Assembly (NCBI GenBank): GCA_947071955.1
Contig: CAMTGL010000086.1
Span: 1-8,327 of the forward strand
Source: an uncultured Plesiomonas sp.
GTDB taxonomy: Bacteria; Pseudomonadota; Gammaproteobacteria; Enterobacterales; CAMTGL01
Reading direction: 5' to 3'
Length of the DNA: 8,327 bases
Part shown: in pieces, positions 1 through 6,013 of the stretch
Layout: each line of letters opens with the position of its first letter
Position numbering within the stretch: the stretch's first letter is position 1
Program-made: the position numbers and the translations under genes
Notes under the pieces: generated by a model
Database searches by the model: none
What the model was told of the DNA's origin: nothing
The model's input: only the letters and a program-made list of their open reading frames with translations

Positions 1-773
1 CAACCAGCCGTATTGCATGGATGCTGTGGCGCGCCGGTATTCCCTACCGTTTAGCTCCGGCGACAAAATGGGCGCAGATATTTTTTAATCACCGTGTCCG
101 TCAGCGCCGATCACGCTCTGAAAAACCTGAATATGCTTATAATTTGGATATTATCCGTTATTTCTTACGTTCGCAGCAGCGGGAAATTAGTGAACCGAGC
201 GCGCCTTATTTGCGTTTATCTTCAGCGGAAGTCAGCAAACAGCGTGAACAATTAATTCAGCATTTTGGCCTGAATCCAGCGTTAAAATGGGGTTTTATTC
301 ATGCAGGAAGTGGCGGATCTGCCCGTAATTTAAGTTTGCAACAATATGCCGACTTTGCCTTTGAAGTGCAAAATGCACATAAAATTCAATGGATACTGAC
401 TGCCGGTCCAACTGAGCGCGATATTGCCGATGAGCTTGAGCAGCTGATTATGCGTGAAGGTGGTGATGTCGTGTTGCTCGACAGTGATGCCGATTTACAA
501 CAGTTTGTGCATATATTGGCTTGTGCTGACTTGTTTGTTGCCGGTTCTACCGGCCCGCTGCACATTGCCGGGGCGCTGGATGTGCCGACGGTGGGCTTTT
601 TTCCCAGCCGCCGTTCTGCAACGCCATTACGTTGGCAAACCCTCAATACTGGCGGACGGCATTTAGCTTTCTCCCCGCCAGAAGGTGAGGCATCACAAGA
701 TAATATGCAGCTGATTGATACCCGTAATGCGGCTCAAAAAACCATTACTTGGATGAATTCGCTTGGGTTTTAA
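1..773 (+). CDS. Family 9 glycosyltransferase (heptosyltransferase-like), 5'-truncated
   Basis: The reading frame is open from the first complete codon at base 3 and ends at TAA 771-773, so the true start lies outside the window; the ATG at base 21 is internal. The visible 256 residues are the end of the N-terminal domain and all of the C-terminal nucleotide-sugar domain of a GT-B family 9 enzyme. Full-length members have about 350 residues, so roughly 90 are missing. Recognisable blocks, numbered from the internal Met, are HAGSGGSARNLS (94-105) and AGSTGPLHIAGAL (174-186), the donor-binding site. The usual Asp of the NDTGP motif is Ser here. It probably transfers heptose or another core sugar to LPS at the cytoplasmic face of the inner membrane; acceptor and linkage are unknown. 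Its 3' end overlaps the convergent family 2 gene by 29 bases. The family call is firm and the substrate is open. Confidence 0.88.
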   Translation, partial: TSRIAWMLWRAGIPYRLAPATKWAQIFFNHRVRQRRSRSEKPEYAYNLDIIRYFLRSQQREISEPSAPYLRLSSAEVSKQREQLIQHFGLNPALKWGFIHAGSGGSARNLSLQQYADFAFEVQNAHKIQWILTAGPTERDIADELEQLIMREGGDVVLLDSDADLQQFVHILACADLFVAGSTGPLHIAGALDVPTVGFFPSRRSATPLRWQTLNTGGRHLAFSPPEGEASQDNMQLIDTRNAAQKTITWMNSLGF

Positions 774-1527
774 TCCATAAATCTGCGTATTTTACAAATG
801 TGGAGTGCGCAGAAAGCAGTGAGAGCAACAGACCCTGTTTTCCATCTAGAAAACCAGCTTTTAAAAGATACATCTTCAAGAAACAGCCTACACCGTGTAG
901 CAGACCAGAGGTAATACTGGCCTGCTTACCTGCGCGCAGACGTTGCTCTGACCAAGCGCTTGCATAACCGGCAGATTTAACCAAATAGTGTTCAAGGTCT
1001 CGGTAGGTGTAATGCAGTAAATCACCGGATAAAGTGACTGTTTTTGCATCAGTTGGCAGCATGACTTTTTCGTGTACTAAAGCATCATTGTAAGTGGTTA
1101 ATGTGCGCGGGTAGAACCGAACAACATGATCAGGATACCAACCACAGTGGCGGATAAAGCGCCCAAACACCCAGCTAAGACGCGAAATTTTATACAACGT
1201 ATTCTCGGCAATCGGTTGTTGCAGTACATGTTGAATACTGGCTTGCAGTTCCGGTGTCATGCGCTCATCGGCATCTAACCACAAAACATAGTCACAGGTG
1301 GCATGTGCCTGAGCAATTTGCCGCTGGCGACCAAATCCTGGCCACGGGGTATTGATATAAAATTTATCGGTAAAGTGGCGCGCTACATCCTCAGTACCGT
1401 CTTGGCTTCCGCTGTCGAGTACAATAATTTCATCAGCCAATTCGCGTACACTTTCCAAACAAAGCTGTAAGTTTTCAGCTTCATTTTTCACAATCAAAAT
1501 AATACTCAGTGTTGCATGCTGGCTCAT
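745..1527 (-). CDS. waaE: Family 2 glycosyltransferase, WaaE/LgtF-like core glucosyltransferase
   Basis: This 260-residue protein is a GT-A family 2 enzyme of the type that adds beta-1,4-linked glucose to heptose I of the LPS inner core (WaaE of Klebsiella and Serratia, LgtF of Haemophilus). Visible features are the N-terminal strand with KNEAEN (14-19), the nucleotide-binding VLDSGSQDGT block (36-45), the metal-binding DAD within LDADER (84-89), and the candidate catalytic Glu in VHEKV (151-155). The C-terminal GFLDGKQGLLLSLLSA segment (225-240) is hydrophobic and usual for this family; it probably sits against the inner membrane. The length is normal. The start codon shares one base with the opsX stop (TAATG), which implies translational coupling, and a GAGAA-like ribosome site lies inside the end of opsX. 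The 3' end overlaps the convergent family 9 gene by 29 bases. UDP-glucose as donor is inferred from the family. Confidence 0.88.
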   Translation of the reverse strand: MSQHATLSIILIVKNEAENLQLCLESVRELADEIIVLDSGSQDGTEDVARHFTDKFYINTPWPGFGRQRQIAQAHATCDYVLWLDADERMTPELQASIQHVLQQPIAENTLYKISRLSWVFGRFIRHCGWYPDHVVRFYPRTLTTYNDALVHEKVMLPTDAKTVTLSGDLLHYTYRDLEHYLVKSAGYASAWSEQRLRAGKQASITSGLLHGVGCFLKMYLLKAGFLDGKQGLLLSLLSAHSTFVKYADLWIKTQANSSK

Positions 1528-2612
1528 TATGTATTTCTCGATAGAAGGTATGTGCTGACCATATGGTCAAAGGCAGTAATAACGTGTTCGGCGGATAACC
1601 GCGTCATGGCATCAGGATCTTTTAACCGTGTTCGCCACGCTAATTCATGCAGAGCTTTACCGGTTTGTTGCGTGATGTCTGTGGCATAGTGGCTAACCAC
1701 TTCATGTTGCCAACCATAGGGGCCGGTTCTGGCTGGGTTGTGGTGTGCATATAACCCGAGCACTGGCGTGCCGATAGCGGCGGCCATATGCGCCGGGCCG
1801 CTGTCAGGTGAGCAGACGATATCGGCCTGTTGTAACAGCGCAAGCATCTGCAGCAGTGTTGTTTTCCCCGTTAAGTTATGCACGCTGTTTGCGGGCATGG
1901 CTTGTTCAATCGCGTTGGCCAGTTGAATATCTATACTGCCCGGTCCGCCTGCAAGGATAACGGAAAAACCCTGTTGTAGGGCATGTTGTGCCAGCGCGGT
2001 GTATCCTGATATTGTCCAGTTTTTATATATTTTGCTGCTTGCAGGGGCAATAACCAGCAATGGGGATGATGTTTTTTGTGCTGTTGCCCATTGAATATCG
2101 GCAGGTGATAGCGTGAACTGCCAGTGCGGTGTTAGGTTGGTGATGCCCAATGTACCGGCAAACTGCATAAATCCATCAAGAACATGGGGAGAATCGGGTG
2201 AACGCACCGTGTTGTTGATAAACCAGTGTTGTTTGTCGGCACTGCGAATGGCATCAAACCCTAAACGCAGTGGTGTCTTCACCAGAAGGCTGGCAATACT
2301 GGCCCGTAATGCGGTTTGCATGTGCAGTAAGGCATCAAAATTTCGCCCGTGCAGAGCTCGGTAGAGAGCACGGTAGCCACGCCAGCCCTGTTTTTTATCC
2401 AATACCAGTATTTCTACACCGCTAATGGCCTGCAACAGCCCTGCTTCAGCTTTACCTACAATCCAGGTGATCTTGGTTTCTGGCCACTGGCGTTGTAGTG
2501 CTTGCACCGTTGCAATGGCATTGCAGACATCGCCAATGGCAGACAAACGTAAAATACACAAAGAGCGGGGCGGCGAAGTAAAAGGCAGTGTAGCGGATGA
2601 CTGGCCAAACAT
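1527..2612 (-). CDS. opsX: ADP-heptose:LPS heptosyltransferase I, OpsX type
   Basis: This 361-residue family 9 GT-B enzyme resembles OpsX, the heptosyltransferase I of Haemophilus, from its first conserved block onward. The visible motifs are FTSPPRSLCILRLSAIGDV (11-29) with the candidate catalytic Asp28, HMQTALRAS (97-105), PHVLDGFMQF (142-151), the donor-binding loop PASSKIYKNW (190-199), and SPDSGPAHMAAAIGTPVLGLY (starting at 268). OpsX is known to prefer a phosphorylated Kdo acceptor, unlike enterobacterial WaaC, and the adjacent divergent kdkA fits this. About eight residues precede the start usual in homologues. The in-frame CTG at codon 9 has no ribosome site, so ATG 2612 is kept although its own site is weak. 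The gene heads a two-gene operon with the family 2 glycosyltransferase. The product should act at the cytoplasmic face of the inner membrane. Confidence 0.85.
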   Translation of the reverse strand: MFGQSSATLPFTSPPRSLCILRLSAIGDVCNAIATVQALQRQWPETKITWIVGKAEAGLLQAISGVEILVLDKKQGWRGYRALYRALHGRNFDALLHMQTALRASIASLLVKTPLRLGFDAIRSADKQHWFINNTVRSPDSPHVLDGFMQFAGTLGITNLTPHWQFTLSPADIQWATAQKTSSPLLVIAPASSKIYKNWTISGYTALAQHALQQGFSVILAGGPGSIDIQLANAIEQAMPANSVHNLTGKTTLLQMLALLQQADIVCSPDSGPAHMAAAIGTPVLGLYAHHNPARTGPYGWQHEVVSHYATDITQQTGKALHELAWRTRLKDPDAMTRLSAEHVITAFDHMVSTYLLSRNT

Positions 2613-2645
2613 AGGCTTTCATTCTCATTTCATCATGAATCACTT

Positions 2646-2674
2646 ATTATCGCGGCAACCATTTATCTCGACAA
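2646..2674 (-). promoter_or_regulatory. Predicted promoter of opsX
   Basis: On the minus strand, TTGTCG (2674-2669) is followed by a 17-base spacer and GATAAT (2651-2646). This is a good sigma70 match, 4/6 and 5/6, with ideal spacing. Transcription would start near 2639, giving a leader of about 27 bases before the opsX start codon. Its -35 hexamer shares five bases with the -35 of the candidate kdkA promoter on the other strand. Confidence 0.5.
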
Positions 2675-2697
2675 CCGCAGATAGCGTAAAATATCGT
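2668..2697 (+). promoter_or_regulatory. Candidate promoter of kdkA
   Basis: TCGACA (2668-2673) differs from the -35 consensus at one base and is followed after 18 bases by TATCGT (2692-2697), a weaker -10. TAAAAT at 2687-2692 is a better -10 but would leave only 13 bases of spacing. A start near 2704 would give a leader of about 40 bases before the kdkA ATG and would exclude the upstream GTG at 2700 as a start codon. Confidence 0.3.
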
Positions 2698-2735
2698 CTG
2701 TGAGTGGTGTCTACAGTGAAGAAATAGAGTGTCAC

Positions 2736-2739
2736 AGGA
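2736..2739 (+). promoter_or_regulatory. Ribosome binding site deciding the kdkA start
   Basis: AGGA lies five bases before ATG 2745. The longer open frame begins at GTG 2700, which has no purine-rich site before it and would add 15 residues not expected in KdkA. This site supports ATG 2745 as the start. Confidence 0.7.
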
Positions 2740-2744
2740 ATTTT

Positions 2745-3482
2745 ATGGCCGAGCTTAAACAGGAACAACAATACCTTCTTTTTGATGAGCAGTGGTTGGC
2801 TGAACCGCCGTTAACCTGCTGTGATCCTGAATATTGGCAGCAAGAGGGTAAAGTGCAAGGCTATGCAAAAGGAAGAGGGATCTCATGGTTTGTGGCTGGC
2901 CAGCACATGGATATGGTGCTTAGACACTATTATCGCGGTGGATTATGGGGTAAATGGGTAAAAGATCGCTATTGGTTTAGCGGTTTGGCAAATACGCGCA
3001 GTGTTGCGGAGTTTCATTTATTGCAGTTTCTACGCCAACAAGGTGTTCCCGTTCCGCGCCCTGTTGCTGCGCGAGTTCAGCGCTGCGGGTTGTTTTATCG
3101 TGCCGATATTTTGGTTGAGAAAATTGCCGGCTCACACGATATGGTGGCTGAGCTAAAGAAGGCATCACTGCCCGCAGAGGTGTGGTTGCGAGTGGGAGCG
3201 GTTATCCGGAAAATGCACGATGCTGGGGTTTGTCATACAGATCTGAACGCCCATAATATTTTGCTAGATGCCGAGCAGCAAGCTTGGTTAATTGATTTTG
3301 ATAAGTGCCAGCAGCGCTCTGGTGATGAGTGGAAACGCAGTAATTTAGAGCGATTACTGCGTTCACTATATAAAGAGGTTCGGCGTTGCCAAATCTGCTG
3401 GAGTGAAGCCGATTGGCAGCTACTTTTGTTAGGTTATGAAGATTCAGATAATAACCTTGAGAATAAAGCCATGTCTGTTTAG
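2745..3482 (+). CDS. kdkA: 3-deoxy-D-manno-octulosonic acid (Kdo) kinase
   Basis: KdkA phosphorylates Kdo, normally at O-4, on Kdo-lipid A using ATP, at the inner-membrane cytoplasmic face. With the start at ATG 2745 the product is 245 residues, close to the roughly 240 of Haemophilus KdkA. It shows the small lipopolysaccharide-kinase fold: AKGRG (41-45), the signature LRHYYRGGLWGK (59-70), KDRYWFSGL (73-81), AEFHLLQFL (88-96), the ATP-region ADILVEKI (120-127), the catalytic loop HTDLNAHN (164-171) with Asp166, and the metal-binding DFD (184-186) in place of the DFG of protein kinases. All expected catalytic residues are present, so the enzyme should be active. It is divergent from opsX, whose product uses phospho-Kdo, and convergent with waaA, which makes the substrate. 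The last 15 or so residues are polar and poorly conserved. Confidence 0.95.
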   Translation: MAELKQEQQYLLFDEQWLAEPPLTCCDPEYWQQEGKVQGYAKGRGISWFVAGQHMDMVLRHYYRGGLWGKWVKDRYWFSGLANTRSVAEFHLLQFLRQQGVPVPRPVAARVQRCGLFYRADILVEKIAGSHDMVAELKKASLPAEVWLRVGAVIRKMHDAGVCHTDLNAHNILLDAEQQAWLIDFDKCQQRSGDEWKRSNLERLLRSLYKEVRRCQICWSEADWQLLLLGYEDSDNNLENKAMSV

Positions 3483-3497
3483 TTTGGTATTTTACGG

Positions 3498-3515
3498 TAG
3501 CGTTTTACCACGCTA
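3498..3515 (+). terminator. Weak hairpin after kdkA
   Basis: TAGCGT (3498-3503) can pair with ACGCTA (3510-3515) around a six-base loop and is followed by ATCTTTC. It sits in the 46-base gap between the convergent kdkA and waaA stop codons. The stem is short and the T-run poor, so it would be a weak terminator at best. Its left arm also belongs to an ops-like word. Confidence 0.25.
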
Positions 3516-3528
3516 ATCTTTCAAGGCC

Positions 3529-4797
3529 TCACTGTAGGTAACGCTCGACAGTGTTTAGTATGTTGTTGACCGCCCCCCGGTTTACTCTAACCAGATTTTG
3601 ACCGGCTTGCCCCTGTTGTTGGCACAATGTTGGTTGTTGCAATGCCTGAATAACTGCTGTAGCAAGACTCTCTGAGTCTTGGCAAATCTGCGTTGCGCCA
3701 CAGGCTAACAGGCGCTGGGTAATATCGGTAAAGTTGAAGTAGTGCGGCCCAATGATACTAGGAATACCTACCGCTGCCGGTTCGAGTAGATTGTGCCCAC
3801 CAACGGGTACTAAGCTACCGCCAATAAAGGCAATTTGTGCAACAGCAAGCAGCATCAGCAGCTCTCCCATGGTATCTCCCAGATAGATATCTGCAGAGTC
3901 GGGCGATGCTTGCATGCTACGGCGGCTAATCAGCCACCCACGCTGTTGGCAGAGTGCTGCAACATCGTCAAAACGTTGAGGATGTCGGGGAACCAGAATT
4001 AAACGGCTTTCTGGTATGGTTTGGCGTATACGTGTAAAGGCATCTAATACTTGTTCATCCTCCCCTTTGTGGGTACTGGCTGCTATCCAAATCAGTGCAT
4101 TTTTTGGAAACTCAGCCCGTAATAAGGCGGCGTTTGGCGTGATATTTTCCGGCAGGGTCAAATCAAACTTGACTGACCCGCTTACGCTCAACTTATCTGT
4201 GGCAACCCCGAGGCGGATAAAACGTGCAGCATCGTCTTGAGACTGACAGATGAATTGCGATATCGGTGAACTCAGTATATTAAATAGGCTCGAGATACGA
4301 CCGTAACGCCGACAAGAGCGCTCAGAAAGGCGTGCATTGAGGATCAATACCGGAATATTGGCTTTTTTTGCTGCATACAACGTATTTGGCCACAACTCGG
4401 TTTCCATAATCAGCAATAGTTGGGGATTGAGTTGACGTATAAATCGTTGGATTGTCCACGGATAATCTAGCGGCATATAGCGGTGATGTACCTTATCACC
4501 GAGTTTTTCAGCCTGTTCTGCGCCCGTACGTGTAGTCGTGGTGAGTACAATCGGGATAGTGGGATGTGCTGCTTTTAATTTTTCAATCAACGGAATGCTG
4601 GCAAGCACTTCACCGACAGAGACTGCATGTAGCCAAATGGGTGCTGATGCAGTGTCGGCAAGAGGTGGTGTAAAACCAAAGTGCTCTTTCCAGCGTTTAC
4701 CGAAGTGAGCTTTACCCGGCTGAGGGCGATAAAGCATGATGGCAATCACAGGAAAGAACATAATCAGCAACAGAGTGTAGAGAGTACGGTACAACAT
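3529..4797 (-). CDS. waaA: 3-deoxy-D-manno-octulosonic acid transferase
   Basis: WaaA (KdtA) transfers Kdo from CMP-Kdo to the tetraacyl lipid A precursor lipid IVA, the essential first step of core assembly. The 422 residues match the family length. Residues 2-24 form one hydrophobic N-terminal membrane anchor. WLHAVSVGEVLA (55-66) carries the conserved acceptor-site Glu63, which corresponds to the proposed catalytic base of Aquifex WaaA. METELWPN (131-138) follows, and the C-terminal CMP-binding half contains FIGGSLVPVGGHNLLEPAA. A strong AAGG ribosome site lies seven bases before ATG 4797. The gene is convergent with kdkA and divergent from a family 9 glycosyltransferase. Whether it adds one or two Kdo residues cannot be read from sequence, but the nearby kdkA and opsX make a single-Kdo product more likely. 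Confidence 0.97.
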   Translation of the reverse strand: MLYRTLYTLLLIMFFPVIAIMLYRPQPGKAHFGKRWKEHFGFTPPLADTASAPIWLHAVSVGEVLASIPLIEKLKAAHPTIPIVLTTTTRTGAEQAEKLGDKVHHRYMPLDYPWTIQRFIRQLNPQLLLIMETELWPNTLYAAKKANIPVLILNARLSERSCRRYGRISSLFNILSSPISQFICQSQDDAARFIRLGVATDKLSVSGSVKFDLTLPENITPNAALLRAEFPKNALIWIAASTHKGEDEQVLDAFTRIRQTIPESRLILVPRHPQRFDDVAALCQQRGWLISRRSMQASPDSADIYLGDTMGELLMLLAVAQIAFIGGSLVPVGGHNLLEPAAVGIPSIIGPHYFNFTDITQRLLACGATQICQDSESLATAVIQALQQPTLCQQQGQAGQNLVRVNRGAVNNILNTVERYLQ

Positions 4798-4815
4798 ACG
4801 TTGCCCTTCAATTCG

Positions 4816-4844
4816 TTATCATTTAAATTCGCCCACAGTATAAC
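4816..4844 (+). promoter_or_regulatory. Predicted promoter of the 4901-6013 glycosyltransferase
   Basis: TTATCA (4816-4821), a 17-base spacer and TATAAC (4839-4844) match sigma70 elements at 4/6 and 5/6. Transcription would start near 4851, just before the upstream in-frame ATG at 4853, which supports ATG 4901 as the true start. The -10 overlaps the candidate waaA -10 on the other strand. Confidence 0.45.
4837..4842 (-). promoter_or_regulatory. Candidate -10 element of waaA
   Basis: On the minus strand this reads TATACT, a 5/6 match to the -10 consensus, about 40 bases upstream of the waaA start codon. The -35 region at 17-base spacing (ATGCTG) is poor, so this promoter would be weak or need an activator. 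Confidence 0.35.
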
Positions 4845-4900
4845 CTTCCTTAATGCCATCAGCATATTTTGTCATGGCGTATTTGACTGCAGAGGAATGC

Positions 4901-6013
4901 ATGAAATTTTTGGTAGTGCAAACCAAAGAAATTGGCGATGTGCTGGTCTCTACCGCATTGTGTAATACCCTGAAAAAGAACTATCCACAGGCTCAAGTAG
5001 ATTATTTAGTGATGGATTACTGTGCTCCCGTAGCCGAATGTAACCCGTTTATCGATCACCTTATTAAAATAGAGCGAGCGCGCCGTAAAGAGTGGCGTTA
5101 CATGCGCGAGTTGCTTATAAAGATTCGTCGCACTGGTTACGATGTGGTCATTAATAGCCAAGGGCAAAATATAGGGCTATTAACATGTCTTTTTTCTTCC
5201 GCGAATATTCGCATTGGCTTTGATTCACTTCCGTGGCGTTTGCTGCATAACCGTGTAGTGCGGTTTCGTACCGATACTGAGGATCAAGGTAACAGTAATA
5301 TGGTTGATGACCGGTTTGCGTTGTTAAAACCGTTACAGTTACCTGTTGAGGATAGGTCTTACCATTTATGGCTGACTGATGCTGAACAACAAGAGGCTCA
5401 TACACGTTTGCTGGCAGCTGGGTTTAGTTATGAGAGGCCAAGAGTTGTGTTGGGCGTTAACTCTAAAGGGGCTTACAAATGTTGGCCGGTTGATTATTTT
5501 GCTGCCGTCGCGAAGTGGCTCATTACTACTTACCGTGCGCAAATATTGATCTATTGCGGTCCCGGCGAAGAAGATCATAACCGTCAAGTTCGTCAGTTAT
5601 TGCCTGAACCATTACGGGCTGATGTCTTCGATCAGATCCCAACAAGCTCCATTCGAGATCTCGCTGCTTTGATGAGTCAAATGCATCTTTTTGTCGGGAA
5701 TGATACCGGACCACGGCATATTTCACAGGCATTGAATATTCCCTCATTGGCCATTACCGCCCCTTCGGGTGACAAGCGTATTGGTTGCCCGTTAAATCAT
5801 CCGCGTTTTCGAGCCATAGATGTAAAAGATGCACTGCAATGGCAGGGAAATGACCTCTCTACACTGGCATGGCAAAAGCGGCTCGCTGAGCAAAGCCAGC
5901 GAGGGGATCAGGAGCAGGCTTTATTTCGTGAGCTGACTCCAGAGTTTGTATGCAGTCAGCTAGCGATATTCATTGATGAGCAGCGTGTATTTATGCCTGC
6001 ATTGGATGCGTAA
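4901..6013 (+). CDS. Family 9 glycosyltransferase, probable LPS heptosyltransferase
   Basis: This 370-residue GT-B family 9 enzyme probably adds a further heptose (for instance a WaaQ-like heptose III) to the LPS core; the acceptor is not known. The start is placed at ATG 4901, not the in-frame ATG at 4853, because AGAGGA lies four bases before it and MKFLVVQTKEIGDVLVSTAL is the expected family N-terminus, with Asp13 at the catalytic position. INSQGQ (84-89), the donor loop VNSKGAYKCWP (186-196) and GNDTGPRHISQAL (266-278) follow. The Arg in GPRHIS replaces the hydrophobic residue usual there. After the fold there is a tail of about 60 mostly polar residues. The gene is divergent from waaA and its 3' end overlaps waaF by 23 bases tail to tail. 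WaaQ is possible, but I cannot separate it from other family 9 branches. Confidence 0.87.
   Translation: MKFLVVQTKEIGDVLVSTALCNTLKKNYPQAQVDYLVMDYCAPVAECNPFIDHLIKIERARRKEWRYMRELLIKIRRTGYDVVINSQGQNIGLLTCLFSSANIRIGFDSLPWRLLHNRVVRFRTDTEDQGNSNMVDDRFALLKPLQLPVEDRSYHLWLTDAEQQEAHTRLLAAGFSYERPRVVLGVNSKGAYKCWPVDYFAAVAKWLITTYRAQILIYCGPGEEDHNRQVRQLLPEPLRADVFDQIPTSSIRDLAALMSQMHLFVGNDTGPRHISQALNIPSLAITAPSGDKRIGCPLNHPRFRAIDVKDALQWQGNDLSTLAWQKRLAEQSQRGDQEQALFRELTPEFVCSQLAIFIDEQRVFMPALDA

Noticed and set aside
781..813. TCTGCG and CGCAGA as a terminator after the first gene
   Set aside because: The loop is about 21 bases, there is no T-run, and it lies in the coding sequence of the family 2 gene.
2625..2636. 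Three-codon open frame (Met-Met-Lys) on the minus strand upstream of opsX
   Set aside because: It starts at about the predicted transcription start and has no ribosome site; several ATGs in this AT-rich leader are likely chance.
2452..2643. 63-codon minus-strand frame overlapping the opsX start
   Set aside because: It overlaps opsX out of frame, starts upstream of the predicted transcription start and has no recognisable domain.
2700..2744. GTG start giving a 260-residue KdkA
   Set aside because: No ribosome site precedes it, it adds 15 residues not expected in the family, and it lies at the predicted transcription start; ATG 2745 has AGGA at good spacing.
3813..3823. GGCGGTAGC on the minus strand, close to the RfaH ops element
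   Set aside because: It encodes the conserved Gly-Gly-Ser of the WaaA FIGGSLVPVGG motif, so coding need explains it.
4853..4900. ATG 4853 as the start of the family 9 gene
   Set aside because: The added 16 residues do not fit the family N-terminus, no ribosome site precedes it, and AGAGGA sits just before ATG 4901.
5151..5747. Three minus-strand open frames inside the 4901-6013 gene
   Set aside because: They are out-of-frame shadows of a clear family 9 coding sequence, with no recognisable motifs or ribosome sites.
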